Assembly: GCA_015485495.1 (NCBI GenBank)
Contig: WFTL01000089.1
Coordinates: 1 to 33,217 of the forward strand
DNA length: 33,217 nucleotides
Direction of reading: 5' to 3'
Source of the DNA: Planctomycetaceae bacterium
GTDB lineage: Bacteria > Planctomycetota > Planctomycetia > Planctomycetales > Planctomycetaceae
Shown here: piece by piece, positions 1 through 8,461 of the stretch
Layout: every line of letters starts with the position of its first letter
How positions within the stretch are numbered: the stretch's first letter is position 1
Position numbers and translations under genes: made by a program
The notes under the pieces: model-generated
The model's input: the letters and a program-made list of their open reading frames with translations, nothing else
What the model was told of the DNA's origin: nothing
Databases searched by the model: none

Positions 1-80
1 GTCTTCCCGGCCGCCAGCATCGCATCCGCTTCCCGAAGCTTCCGGATGATCTGCTCCGGCGTGTGTCGTTTTCGTTTCAT
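1..80 (-). CDS. IS3-family transposase OrfA, N-terminal 26 codons (runs off window)
   Basis: Reading the minus strand from the ATG at 80-78 gives a peptide beginning MKRKRHTPEQIIRKLREAD and continuing through AMLAAGK, the typical start of an IS3-family OrfA protein, the helix-turn-helix subunit that binds the element ends and joins OrfB by programmed frameshifting. A good ribosome-binding sequence (AAGGAG) lies 7 bases before the ATG. The gene is cut by the window edge, so whether the element is complete is unknown. Family identification is from recognition of this conserved N-terminus; confidence is high for IS3 and low for any subgroup. Confidence 0.85.
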   Translation of the reverse strand, partial: MKRKRHTPEQIIRKLREADAMLAAGK

Positions 81-119
81 GACAGTCTCCTTGCCCGATT
101 GGGCGCTAGAGACTCTCAT
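79..119 (-). promoter_or_regulatory. RNA hairpin hiding the transposase ribosome-binding site and start codon
   Basis: In the minus-strand transcript an upstream arm ATGAGAGTCTC (plus positions 119-109) can pair with GAGACTGTCAT (89-79), 10 of 11 positions paired. An inner GCCC/GGGC stem closes a 4-base loop. The 3' arm holds part of the AAGGAG ribosome-binding site and the first two bases of the ATG. Such structures are known in insertion sequences to block translation from transcripts that read in from outside; that role here is inferred. Confidence 0.55.
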
Positions 120-146
120 ACCACCTGGACCAGTTTTTGGGGAGCA

Positions 147-1200
147 TGCCACGGCCAACGCCACGATCACCCGGATCAGGACGGCCGACGACATCACCGA
201 CAGGAACCACCTGCTGCCGCTGGAAGAACTTTACGCCGACCTGAAAGACTGCCGCGCCGCAACGAAGCTGCTGATCGTCGACGCCTGCCGCAACGACCCC
301 ACGCAGCCCGGTGTGTTTCGCCCCGGCCTGGCCAGCGCCACACTGCCCCGTGTCCCCCCGCCGCCCGGCATCGAATTCGTCCGCATCCCCGCCGGCAGCT
401 TCATGATGGGTGGCGATCAAACCCCTGCCGAAATTGCTCGAATCGCAGATATGGATTCCGAATTCTTCGCCGACGAACAGCCCGTCCACCGCGTCGCGAT
501 CACCCGGCCGTTCTACGCCGGCAAATACGAAGTCACGATCGGCCAGGTGCTCAGGTGGCTCAACGCCCCCGGCGTGCGTTTCGACGAAAAGTGGATCGAC
601 CTCGACAGCGACTGGTGCCCGATCAGACGCTCCGGCAACCGGTTTGTGCTCAATACGTCCGCGAAAAACAGCCTGGGCGAATCGGAACAGCAGCCGATGG
701 TGACGATTTCGTGGTACGGCGCGAAAGCCTTCTGCGACTGGTGTTCGCAGCAGGATCCGCACTTCCGGTACCGCCTGCCGACCGAGGCGGAATGGGAGTA
801 CATGGCCCGCGCCGGCAGCACCACGGCGTTTCCGTGGGGCGATTCGCTCAACGGCCGCGAAGCCAACGTCAACGGCGATTTTCCGTACGGCACGCAAACC
901 AAAGGCCCGTATCTAAACAGGACAACGAAGGTGGGCTGGTACCGTCCGAACGCGTGGGGCTTGTATGATACGGTGGGCAACGTGTGGGAGTGGTGCGAAA
1001 ATTCGTATGATTCGAAGGCGTACGCGGGTCGTGGCGACGTGACGCGCGGTCCGGTGGTGGAGAAAGGCTCGGGGTGGTCTTGCGTGTTGCGTGGCGGGTC
1101 GTGGATCAGCTTCGCGATCCGCGCCCGTTCGGCGTTCCGCTACTACCTCACGCCCGACAACCGCAACGACAACGTTGGTTTTCGCGTCGTTGCTGAGTGA
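147..1200 (+). pseudogene. 5'-truncated caspase-like / FGE-fold fusion gene
   Basis: The remaining 350 codons begin directly at the IS boundary. The first part holds a metacaspase-type block, LLIVDACRNDP, with the presumed catalytic Cys encoded at 286-288; the catalytic His segment that normally precedes it is missing, removed by or beyond the IS end. From about position 370 on there is an FGE/SUMF1-type domain (VRIPAGSFMMGG, YRLPTEAEWEYMARAG, GNVWEWCENSYD, VLRGGSW, DNVGFRVV). The two catalytic cysteines of true formylglycine-generating enzymes are not visible after LRGGSW, so this is probably a non-catalytic FGE-fold (binding) domain. The frame stays open into the IS end (ATG at 79), so a chimeric protein lacking the caspase His could be made, but no convincing ribosome-binding site for it was seen. 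Planctomycetes carry many such caspase-FGE fusions. Confidence 0.75.
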
Positions 1201-1577
1201 GTTTCTTCCCAGTCATCACTCATTCCTGATGCCGGTTCTGCAGTGCGTCGCCCGACGCGCAGGCACGACCGGCCCGTGACAAGTGGATGACACGGTTCGT
1301 CTCCAGGTTCCCGGACGTTGAGATTTGAGATTTGAGATTTGAGATTTGAAACCTGAGATTCGAGATCTGACGGTTCACCGGGAGCCGAATCGGCGATGGG
1401 GAAACCGGGGCTGGTAGCAGACGCGAACGTCCCGGTTTCCCTGCCGGGTCGAGATGTCAGATTTGAAATCTGCGGTCTCAGATGTCACAGTTGAGATCTG
1501 AAATCTGATATTTGAGATCTCAGAATTCAGATCTCTGATTTCAACTTCCGGTTTCCTTCAGTCTCAGGATCGTCCCC
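1201..1577. other. Gene-free stretch filled with ATTTGA-type repeats
   Basis: No plausible gene was seen. It holds the GAGATTT tract at 1318-1371 and a second degenerate zone at 1451-1543 made of short inverted copies such as CAGATTTGAAATCTG (1458-1472) and GAGATCTCAGAATTC. The stretch ends at the GTG start of the four-helix-bundle gene. No strong promoter was recognised. Confidence 0.7.
1318..1371. repeat. GAGATTT heptamer tandem repeat
   Basis: Four perfect GAGATTT units lie at 1320-1347, followed by degenerate copies to 1371. The tract is in the gap after the truncated caspase/FGE gene. AT-rich heptamers of this type stand out against the GC-rich surroundings. Confidence 0.9.
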
Positions 1578-2138
1578 GTGAAGTATGACCGCTTTGAAGA
1601 CCTCCCCGTCTGGCAGGCGGCAGCGGATCTGGCGGCGGAGATGTTCTCCTGGACCAGTCAGGCGGTTTTTCGAGGGAAAGGCGATCTGGCAAATCAGCTC
1701 CAGCGCGCGGCCCTGTCGGTCAGCAACAACATCGCTGAAGGCTTCGAACGCGGAACCACAAACGAACTGATCACGTTTCTGTACTACGCCCGGGGGTCTG
1801 CAGGCGAAGTCCGGTCGATGCTGTGTGTCATGGACCGCATGCCGGAGTTTGTGGAGTTGGCTGCGAAGATTCAGGAGTTCCGCCGGCTTGCAGAGTCAAT
1901 CTCACGCCAGATTCGCGGCTGGACGAACAGCCTGCAGAATTCCGAGATCAAAGGCCAGCGGCACCTGAACGATCGCACGCGTGCGGCTTTCGAACAGCAG
2001 CAGCGCAGCGCCGCGTTTCGTGAACGACTGGAAATGCTGCGGGGGGAAGCGGAAAGGCGACGAAAACGCGAACGGGCCGAAGCTGCTGACACCGCAGATG
2101 CAGAATCTGCCGGACCGGGCGACACGGACCGGCTGTGA
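1578..2138 (+). CDS. Four-helix bundle protein (23S rRNA intervening-sequence protein / bAvd-like family)
   Basis: This 186-residue protein starts at a GTG (1578). Residues 1-118 match the family pattern: YDRFEDLPVWQAA at the start, then LANQLQRAALSVSNNIAEGFERG, then a helix carrying ELITFLYYARGSAGEVRS. The family includes proteins encoded inside 23S rRNA intervening sequences and is structurally related to the Avd accessory protein of diversity-generating retroelements; the function of free-standing copies is not known. Residues about 130-186 are an extra, highly charged Arg/Glu tail not typical of the 110-130-residue family core. No reverse transcriptase or variable repeat is visible nearby, so a retroelement role is not supported. 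An 8-bp inverted repeat (ACCGGCTG 2128-2135 / CAGCCGGT 2152-2159) spans the stop codon. The gene is bracketed by heptamer repeats on both sides. Confidence 0.8.
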   Translation: MKYDRFEDLPVWQAAADLAAEMFSWTSQAVFRGKGDLANQLQRAALSVSNNIAEGFERGTTNELITFLYYARGSAGEVRSMLCVMDRMPEFVELAAKIQEFRRLAESISRQIRGWTNSLQNSEIKGQRHLNDRTRAAFEQQQRSAAFRERLEMLRGEAERRRKRERAEAADTADAESAGPGDTDRL

Positions 2139-2623
2139 CCGGCAGAGCGGCCAGCCGGTGGAGGGCGGGATCTGAGATCTGAGATTAGAAATTTGAAATT
2201 TGAAATTTGAAATTTGAAATCTCAGACAGCCTGAGGGGGCCCCGTTTTCTGTACCAGGCGTTATGAGAGTGCGGGTGGGTAAAGAATTCCGCGCGACGTC
2301 TGTGCGGAGTCTCTCCTGCCGGACACGTGGCTGCAGAACCACCCACAGCGCAGATGGACCACCGCCGGACGCCGCGAAAAAAACAACACAGGAAGAACAA
2401 TCTGTCGTTCAGGACCGCCAACACACGCTGCTGCGGGATCGGCGTCGCGCCGCTCCCTCATCCGGCCTGCACGCTGTCGTTCGCCGTGCGCATACACAGA
2501 CACGTCAGCAGCGAACCGTGACGTCTCTTCAGACGAAACGCCGACAACGCGCCCGCTCTCCGGTCCCCGGCCGGAACAGACGGTCTTCCGGTCGCAGAGC
2601 CGTCGCTTCTTACTCCGCTGCAG
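2139..2623. other. Gene-free stretch downstream of the four-helix gene
   Basis: Apart from the heptamer repeat at about 2169-2224 nothing is recognisable. Open frames here have Arg/Pro/Thr-rich compositions typical of non-coding GC-rich DNA. The stretch separates a plus-strand gene from the 3' end of a minus-strand operon. Confidence 0.55.
2188..2215. repeat. GAAATTT heptamer tandem repeat
   Basis: Four perfect GAAATTT units (2188-2215) lie within a longer degenerate tract (about 2169-2224) that begins and ends with GATCTGAGAT-like and ATCTCAG copies. It mirrors, in the same orientation and with a one-base variant unit, the tract upstream of the four-helix gene. Confidence 0.9.
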
Positions 2624-3112
2624 TCACGCGTCCGGTTCGGCTGCCGCAGACTCTGCAGAAGAATCGGCGGAATTCGTCCACGGACGCACCTTCACGAAAC
2701 CGCTGATCCCCACGATGACGGCCGCCAGCAGCAGAAGAAGGCCCAGCCAGCGGCGCGGCTGATCTCGGAATTTCTGACTTCCCGGACGACGGCCGACCAG
2801 GACGGACGCCAGAAAAAAGACGCCCAGGGCCAGCAGGATTTTTGTCCCCACCAGAGCATGATACAGTCCGTCGCCCCGGTGACGCGGCAGAGCCAGCATG
2901 AAATTATAAAACCCGCTCACCAGAAAAATCACAATGCCCGGATGCACGATGCGCCGCCAGCGGACCCGGATTCGTTCGTGCAGTTCTTCCGGCTGATCCT
3001 GAAGCACCGGCTGCAGAACCAGCCAGATGAAAGCGCTGCCGCCTGTCAGCACGATGGCACAGCCGATGTGGGCCCAGCGGGAAATCACAGGAAGAATCAG
3101 ATCACTGTCCAT
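2624..3112 (-). CDS. Four-TM membrane protein, CopD-like
   Basis: The 162-residue product has four clear hydrophobic segments (about 8-32, 58-77, 88-107, 122-140) and a polar Ala/Ser/Glu-rich tail (145-162). Conserved-looking His residues sit in the first and second segments (H15 in RWAHIG, H57 in RIVHPG), as in small CopD-like/DUF integral membrane proteins related to the copper-resistance CopD domain. Copper or haem handling cannot be shown. The ATG at 3112 was chosen because GAGG lies 8 bases upstream and the 18 residues before it in the open frame are not membrane-like. It follows the POT transporter gene by 69 bases on the same strand and may be co-transcribed. Confidence 0.6.
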   Translation of the reverse strand: MDSDLILPVISRWAHIGCAIVLTGGSAFIWLVLQPVLQDQPEELHERIRVRWRRIVHPGIVIFLVSGFYNFMLALPRHRGDGLYHALVGTKILLALGVFFLASVLVGRRPGSQKFRDQPRRWLGLLLLLAAVIVGISGFVKVRPWTNSADSSAESAAAEPDA

Positions 3113-3181
3113 CACAGGCCTCACGTCTGCGGAATCGAAACAGGAACCATTGAGCCACCGCGCCACTGCGGTCGCAGGCGG

Positions 3182-5191
3182 TCACTCCATCTCCGCGGCG
3201 GCCTGTTCGCGGGCTGCCGCATCGCCGTTTTCATCCTGAATGTACGATTTTTCTTTGTAGAAATATCCCACCGGAACGAACAAAACGGCCGTGACGGCCA
3301 GCACTCCGACCCAGAACAGAAAATAGTCGGCACCTTCCAGCAGATCCTGGCCGCCCACCGTGATGGATGAAGACATTTCCGTTTCCGGAATGTCTCCCCG
3401 CTTCCGCTGAACTTCCGCCCGGCCTTCTTCTCCCTTCACGGCAATGATGCGTTTTTCCAGCCAGGTGTATTCGTCGCTCTGCTGATCGGCCGTCTGCTGC
3501 CGGGCCCGACTGACCGTTCCGGTCAGAATGACGTCCCACATCGTCTGGGGCGTTTCATCGGCGCCCATGGAGATCACTCGAAACACATCGATCGTCACCT
3601 GATCGTACTTCAAAGGCCGGCCATGAGAATCCCGCAGATCGGCCAGCAGGGCCTGACCGGCTTCATCGGACGGCAGCATCCCCTGCGATGCATCTTCGGC
3701 CGATGCGAAGAACGCCGTGCGGATGCGTTCGAAAGCTTCCTGCAGCACCCGGCTGTCCGCGGTTTCCACGGCCGTCAGCCGGCGGTCCGCATCGAACCGC
3801 ATGACGACATCGTCGGCCGTGTCCGGCTGTCCGTCCGGACCCATGATGCGCACTGTCAGATGCGAACCGTTCTCGGGATCACGACGGGCGATGTATCGGT
3901 AAGGACCGACGGATGCCGCTTCGGAAATCTTCAGATCCCCCGCAGCCGCTTCGATCTGCCGGATGCCCGGCACCTGAATCTGTGAATTGACGATTCCTGT
4001 GAACAGATTGCCCAGAGACACCGAAAACAGCCACACCGCCATGATGACCGACTTCATTTTTTTCGGAGCCTGGGTGTAGGAGAATTCGAGTCCCGTGATG
4101 GAAATCATCACTTCTCCCGACGACAGCAGCAGATAGGCCCACAACTGCCAGGCAATGGACGGCACGTGTCCGCGGTCGATGAGCTGCTGAGCCGCCATCA
4201 CCACCGCGAACGACGCCAGCGTCAGAAAAAAGCCGATGGACATGCGGCGAATGGCGGTCAGAGGAAACACGCGGTCGATGAGCGGATAGATGACGAACTG
4301 GAACAGGGGAATCAGAATCATGATCAGGACGGGATTGACGACCTGAATCTGAGATTCCAGCCAGTCGATGCCCAGAAACCGACGGTTCATGTTCTGCGCC
4401 TGGAGCACCCACGATGATCCGGTCTGATCGAACACTCCCCAGAACACCGCCACGAACAGATAGATGATGCACAGCTTCGCCAGAGCCGTCAGACCTTCCC
4501 GGCTGAATGTTTCTTCGAAAAAACGCCGTCCCCCCGGCGGCACGTGAACGAATCGGTTGCGCCCCAGCCAGAACAGCAGCGTGGCCATGGCCATCAGGAC
4601 TCCCGGAACACCGAATGCCACGTGCGGCCCGTACCACTTCAGCAGCAGCGGCGTGATCATCGTGGAAATCGTCGATCCGAAGTTGATGGAAAAATAGAAC
4701 CACTGGAACACTTTCGTCATCAGGTGGCTGTTGCGGCGCCCGAACTGGTCGCCCACATGAGCGGACACGCAGGGTTTGATGCCGCCGCTGCCCACTGCAA
4801 TCAGGCCCAGGCCGATCAGCAGCCAGGCCGACGGCGACAGCCCCGCTCCGCCCATCAGTGCCAGAGCCGCATGCCCCAGACAGTAGACGATCGACAGCCA
4901 CAGAATCGTGCGGTACTTGCCGACAAAGATGTCCGACAGCAGCGATCCGAAAACGGGAAACAGATATGTTGCCGTGACGAACAGATGGTAGTACTGACGG
5001 GCCTGCGCATCGCTCATCGGCGTGCCGATTTCCCCGTCGACCATCAGGTGCAGGTACTTCGTCATGAACACGACGAGAATCGTTCTCATGCCGTAGTAAC
5101 TGAACCGTTCGGCCGCTTCATTTCCGATGATGAAGGGAATGCCGGGAGGCAGACGGTCGGTGTCATGGGGGGTCTGACGGTATTCAGCCAT
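3182..5191 (-). CDS. POT/PTR2-family proton-dependent oligopeptide transporter with large extra domain
   Basis: This 669-residue MFS protein imports di- or tripeptides with protons in its family. Family signatures are plain: EAAERFSYYG (residues 25-34), GSGGIKPCVSAHVGDQFG (134-151) and the PTR2 motif FYFSINFGS (165-173). The core has the expected run of membrane helices, including SSGEVMISITGLEFSYTQAP (357-376). Between residues about 405 and 620, just before the final membrane helix (623-645), lies an unusual soluble domain of over 200 residues, containing GPDGQPDTADDVV (451-463), which resembles the Asp-rich calcium-site loop of type II secretion pseudopilins, and a beta-rich VTIDVFRVISM stretch. 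Usual bacterial POT proteins are about 450-500 residues. It is downstream of rph (113 bases) and upstream of the CopD-like gene. Confidence 0.88.
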   Translation of the reverse strand: MAEYRQTPHDTDRLPPGIPFIIGNEAAERFSYYGMRTILVVFMTKYLHLMVDGEIGTPMSDAQARQYYHLFVTATYLFPVFGSLLSDIFVGKYRTILWLSIVYCLGHAALALMGGAGLSPSAWLLIGLGLIAVGSGGIKPCVSAHVGDQFGRRNSHLMTKVFQWFYFSINFGSTISTMITPLLLKWYGPHVAFGVPGVLMAMATLLFWLGRNRFVHVPPGGRRFFEETFSREGLTALAKLCIIYLFVAVFWGVFDQTGSSWVLQAQNMNRRFLGIDWLESQIQVVNPVLIMILIPLFQFVIYPLIDRVFPLTAIRRMSIGFFLTLASFAVVMAAQQLIDRGHVPSIAWQLWAYLLLSSGEVMISITGLEFSYTQAPKKMKSVIMAVWLFSVSLGNLFTGIVNSQIQVPGIRQIEAAAGDLKISEAASVGPYRYIARRDPENGSHLTVRIMGPDGQPDTADDVVMRFDADRRLTAVETADSRVLQEAFERIRTAFFASAEDASQGMLPSDEAGQALLADLRDSHGRPLKYDQVTIDVFRVISMGADETPQTMWDVILTGTVSRARQQTADQQSDEYTWLEKRIIAVKGEEGRAEVQRKRGDIPETEMSSSITVGGQDLLEGADYFLFWVGVLAVTAVLFVPVGYFYKEKSYIQDENGDAAAREQAAAEME

Positions 5192-5304
5192 GAATCGGAC
5201 TCAATGCCTTCACAGATGGACCTTCACAGACGGGCCTTCAGGCCGTCCGAACGGTTCCGCAATTCCGGAAACAGTCGGCTGCGGCGGATCGCGGCACACG
5301 CAGC

Positions 5305-6039
5305 CTATTTCAGCGGCCACGAATTACCAAACGACTCCCGCTGCCGCTCTGAAAGCTGCTGAATTCCGGACCGCCCCAGCCGCAGCAGTTCCTGCAGCAC
5401 CGCTTCATCGAATGGTTCCCCCTCCGCCGTTCCCTGGACTTCGATGAAACGTCCGCTGCCGGTCATGATCACGTTCATGTCGACATCGGCGGAACTGTCT
5501 TCGGCGTAATCCAGATCCAGCACCGGCCGGCCTTCAACGACACCCGCACTGACAGCCGCGACGCTGTCTTTCAGAACGGGCCGCGGGGTTTCCAGCGTCA
5601 GAACCGCTTCGCACAGCGCCAGGAACCCGCCCGTGATGCTCAGCGTTCGTGTCCCGCCGTCCGCCTGCAGCACATCGCAGTCGATGACGATCGTCCGCTC
5701 TCCCAGAGCTTCGAAATCGACCACAGCCCGCAGGCTGCGTCCGATGAGACGCTGGATTTCCGTGGTGCGTCCGTCCACTCGTTTCCGGTCCCGAGGTTTG
5801 CGGGGCGTCGTGCTGCCCGGCAGCATGCTGTATTCGGCCGTCACCCAGCCGGGCACGGGGGCGTTGTCGTCCTGAGGCCGGCGCCATCCCGGAACGGACT
5901 GTTCCACACTGGCTGTGCACAGAACCATCGTCTGCCCGGCCTGAATGAGCACACTGGCGGCTGCCGTCTGAACAAATCCTCGCTGAATTGTCACAGGACG
6001 CAGCTCATCTGCGTCACGTCCGTCATGGCGCGTCGTCAC
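5305..6039 (-). CDS. rph: Ribonuclease PH
   Basis: RNase PH is a phosphorolytic 3'-5' exoribonuclease that trims tRNA precursors and other RNAs, forming a hexameric ring. The 244-residue length is normal. Diagnostic segments are DELRPVTI near the start, [19 protein letters not shown] (90-108), [18 protein letters not shown] (121-138; phosphate-binding GTR) and [20 protein letters not shown] (188-207). The start is a GTG at 6039: it is preceded by AAGGAG at good spacing and begins just before the conserved DELRPV; the frame is open further upstream but without family similarity. The gene is followed by the POT gene and preceded, after 273 bases, by the HAD gene, all on the minus strand. A 14-bp imperfect tandem repeat (CCTTCACAGAtGGa/cGGg, 5207-5234) sits in the rph-POT gap. 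Confidence 0.95.
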   Translation of the reverse strand: MTTRHDGRDADELRPVTIQRGFVQTAAASVLIQAGQTMVLCTASVEQSVPGWRRPQDDNAPVPGWVTAEYSMLPGSTTPRKPRDRKRVDGRTTEIQRLIGRSLRAVVDFEALGERTIVIDCDVLQADGGTRTLSITGGFLALCEAVLTLETPRPVLKDSVAAVSAGVVEGRPVLDLDYAEDSSADVDMNVIMTGSGRFIEVQGTAEGEPFDEAVLQELLRLGRSGIQQLSERQRESFGNSWPLK

Positions 6040-6312
6040 AGGGTCTCCTTCCTGACCGCTTCGGTCCGCATTCGGCCTTCGATCGGTTCGATCGGTACAC
6101 GGCCGGAGTACCGATCTGTTCCGGACGAAGTTTTCGATCTGGCGCGGGCAGATCCGTCTGTCTCTGCCGCGCGTGTGCGGCCTGAATACCGCATCCTGCG
6201 GCACACCCGCAATACGGAATCCAATCTGCGTCCTGGAAATCGTTCCGCGCTTCTGCAGCCGGCGTCCGACAGGGGTTCCGCCGGCCGGGCCCGGGAACAC
6301 AGCCCCCTGGCG

Positions 6313-7050
6313 TCACGAATCCAGAAACGACCGCAGTTCGGTCAGATGCCGAATCACGGTTGTCCGGCCCGGCCGTTCCGCCACGGAATCCGCCCCACCG
6401 GACTGTTCCTCACCGCCCTGCCGTTCCGGAACATAAGCAAACACCTGCATCCCGGCAGCCAGACCGGCCTGAATTCCGAATCCGCTGTCTTCCACCACGG
6501 CACACCGATGCGGCGGAACTCCCAAAGCGGTGGCCGCATGAAGGAACAGGTCGGGAGACGGCTTCCACGACTGAATGTCCCAGGCACTGAACACGCGGTC
6601 CGGTGTGAAAAACCGATCCAGCCCGGTCGTCTGCAGGCACACATCGATCTTTGTCATCGGGGCGTTGGACGCCACACAGACAGGCCGATCCATTCCGGCC
6701 AGCACTTCGGCCGCTCCGTCTGTCGCCCGCAGTTCCCGACGCAGCAGATCGATCTGACGAGCACGGAAGCGGTCGACGAAATCGTCCGGCAGCGGCCGGC
6801 CGAGACGATCTTCCATGTCCTCAAGAACCACCGTCAGTTCATTACCGGAATGATCGCGCAGCATCTGTTCGTAAGAAACCGCCAGCCCCAGTTCCCCGAC
6901 GCATTCGACCAGCAGGCGCATGCTGAGTCGTTCGCTGTCGACGAGTGTCCCGTCGCAGTCGAAGATCACCGCATCGATTCCGGCGAACGGCGGTGACCGG
7001 CCCGGAAGTGTTTCCCGATGCTCCGCAGAAACAGAACGGTCATCCGGCAT
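6313..7050 (-). CDS. HAD-superfamily phosphatase / phosphomutase-like hydrolase
   Basis: The 245-residue protein has all HAD motifs: DCDGTLVDSE (31-40, nucleophile D31 and acid/base D33), a SNAP segment (motif II), WKPSPDLFL (motif III Lys) and VVEDSGFGI (motif IV). An alpha-helical cap between motifs I and II puts it in the beta-phosphoglucomutase/YieH-like subfamily (small phosphorylated substrates), but the substrate cannot be read from sequence. Its ATG overlaps the end of the upstream ECF sigma factor gene by 11 bases, which suggests translational coupling. Residues 1-20 and a Gly/Glu-rich segment near 208-222 are not conserved features of the family. Confidence 0.88.
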   Translation of the reverse strand: MPDDRSVSAEHRETLPGRSPPFAGIDAVIFDCDGTLVDSERLSMRLLVECVGELGLAVSYEQMLRDHSGNELTVVLEDMEDRLGRPLPDDFVDRFRARQIDLLRRELRATDGAAEVLAGMDRPVCVASNAPMTKIDVCLQTTGLDRFFTPDRVFSAWDIQSWKPSPDLFLHAATALGVPPHRCAVVEDSGFGIQAGLAAGMQVFAYVPERQGGEEQSGGADSVAERPGRTTVIRHLTELRSFLDS

Positions 7051-7789
7051 CCGCGTCGCCTTCCGTCGGCCGCAGCAGCGGCCGGCAGTACTGAAACAGG
7101 TTCAGATCGATCAGTTCGTGTTCCAGCGCTTCCTGATCTGAGGATGCCAGGGAATCGCGTACGAGGGCGATGAGGATTTCTGCGAACCGCTCCCGGGCCC
7201 GATGTACCAGGACCCGCACGTTTCCGGGACTGATTGTTTTGCCCAGTTGTTCCCCGACTCGTTCCGCCAGTTCCGGCGATCGCAGTTCGGGATGCTGCGA
7301 ACGGGTTTTCAGCACCGTGTGCCAGGCCTTTCCGGACGTTTCTTCATCCTGTCGAAGCTGCTCCCAGGCCTGTCCCAGCAGGCTGTCGCGCCACGATGTC
7401 TGGAACTGTTCTTCCAGGTCTGTGGTCGCGTCATCACGGCCGGCCAGCAGACTTTCGTGTTCCAGTGCGGCGGCGGCGTACTTTTTCCGCCGCCTTCCGA
7501 AATCGGCCACCAGATGAAAGATGACGGTCTTGATGTAACTGCGAAACCGGCCTTTTTCCGGGGACACGCCGGAAAAATCGCCGCGCACAAACCGCAGTGA
7601 AAATTCCTGAAACACTTCGTCCACGGCGTCCTGATCCCGCAGGCAGGCCGTCAGGTAACGCCGAATGGCACCGCCGTATCGTTCGATGAGCCGGGCGCGG
7701 GCGGCCGCTGTTTCTTCCGACGGCTCCGCATGCGCCTGACGAACGACGGACCACAGCGTTTCAATCTGACTCAGACGTGCATCCGCCAT
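7040..7789 (-). CDS. ECF-type RNA polymerase sigma-70 family factor
   Basis: The 249-residue protein has region 2 at about 34-103 (LIERYGGAIRRYLTACLRD, DEVFQEFSLRFVRGDF, GRFRSYIKTVIFHLV) and a region-4 helix-turn-helix near 170-205 (LAERVGEQLGKTISPGNVRVLVHRARERF). It should direct RNA polymerase to a small set of promoters. The linker (105-165) is long, and a 40-residue acidic C-terminal tail (210-249) follows region 4, as seen in several planctomycetal ECF groups. No anti-sigma gene is adjacent, so control may act through the tail or at expression level. The ATG at 7789 has GGGGAG about 8 bases upstream; the longer upstream open frame has no family similarity. It overlaps the HAD gene by 11 bases and lies 85 bases after rnhA. 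Confidence 0.85.
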   Translation of the reverse strand: MADARLSQIETLWSVVRQAHAEPSEETAAARARLIERYGGAIRRYLTACLRDQDAVDEVFQEFSLRFVRGDFSGVSPEKGRFRSYIKTVIFHLVADFGRRRKKYAAAALEHESLLAGRDDATTDLEEQFQTSWRDSLLGQAWEQLRQDEETSGKAWHTVLKTRSQHPELRSPELAERVGEQLGKTISPGNVRVLVHRARERFAEILIALVRDSLASSDQEALEHELIDLNLFQYCRPLLRPTEGDADAG

Positions 7790-7874
7790 GATACGACTCC
7801 CCGGAAACCGCCGGCAAGACAGCACGCAGCCAGGTCGATTCACGCCGATTCGGGCCGCTTCTTCCCGATCCGTG

Positions 7875-8351
7875 TCAGCCACTGTGGCGAAAACGTTCGG
7901 CGGCTGCAACTGCCAGCTCATCGCACCGTTCGTTTTCCGGGTGTCCCGTGTGTCCCCGCACCACTGTGAAACGGACATCGTGCTGCTGCAGCAGCCGATC
8001 CAGCTTCTGCCAGCGATCCGCATTTTTGACGGGAACGAGTTTCTTTCCCTGCCGGCGTTTCCAGCCGTTCCGTTTCCAGCCGCTCAGCCACGAACGGCAG
8101 CCGTCGGCCACATAACGGCTGTCCGTGACGATTTCCACCCGGGACCGCCGCGACAGCCGGGACAGGCCTTCGATGACGGCCTGAAGTTCCATCTGATTGT
8201 TGGTTGTGCGGCGTTCTCCGCCGCTGAATTCCCGTTCGGTGCCGCTGGCCGGATGCCGCAGAATACAGGCCCAGCCGCCCGGGCCGGGATTCCCGCGGCA
8301 GGCTCCGTCGGTGAACAGCCGCACGAACGGCAGCGACGTTTCTTCAGACAT
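7875..8351 (-). CDS. rnhA: Ribonuclease HI
   Basis: RNase HI cleaves the RNA strand of RNA-DNA hybrids, removing R-loops and primers. The 158-residue length fits the bacterial enzyme. The catalytic carboxylates are all present: D15 (LFTDGACRGNPGPGGW), E55 (NNQMELQAVIEGL), D77 (VTDSRYVADG) and D144 (NERCDELA), plus the conserved His in VRGHTGHPEN. The basic handle region (GWKRNGWKRRQGKKL, 91-105) is also present. The ATG at 8351 is chosen because similarity starts at residue 8; there is no obvious ribosome-binding site. It lies about 110 bases downstream of infA. Confidence 0.95.
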   Translation of the reverse strand: MSEETSLPFVRLFTDGACRGNPGPGGWACILRHPASGTEREFSGGERRTTNNQMELQAVIEGLSRLSRRSRVEIVTDSRYVADGCRSWLSGWKRNGWKRRQGKKLVPVKNADRWQKLDRLLQQHDVRFTVVRGHTGHPENERCDELAVAAAERFRHSG

Positions 8352-8461
8352 GGCGGCTGTCCGCCGGAACCGGCCGCCGTGCGGCCTCCGCAATCCGTTT
8401 CGACCCGCGCAGCATCCACACGCTCCCCGAACGACCGCCAGTTCCGAGCATTTCGACGCGC

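Larger units (their letters stand above)
1..146 (-). mobile_element. 5' end of an IS3-family insertion sequence
   Basis: The element end starts at 146 on the minus strand (TGCTCCCCAAAAACTGG...) and runs leftward through a 66-base leader into the transposase start at 80. The boundary is set by comparison with a second copy of the same end at 32991-33062: identity begins at the same TG in both, as expected for an IS3 terminal repeat. The element lies inside a caspase-like/FGE-like reading frame. The other end and any target duplication are outside the window. Confidence 0.8.

Noticed and set aside
147-1200. Truncated gene as an active formylglycine-generating enzyme
   Set aside because: The catalytic cysteines expected after the LRGGSW block are absent.
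1578-2138. Four-helix gene as an Avd gene of a diversity-generating retroelement
   Set aside because: No reverse transcriptase, template repeat or variable repeat is visible around it.
2263-2706. 147-codon frame in the gap before the CopD-like gene
   Set aside because: Arg/Thr/Ser-rich, no recognisable domain or ribosome site, and it overlaps the 3' end of the CopD-like gene.
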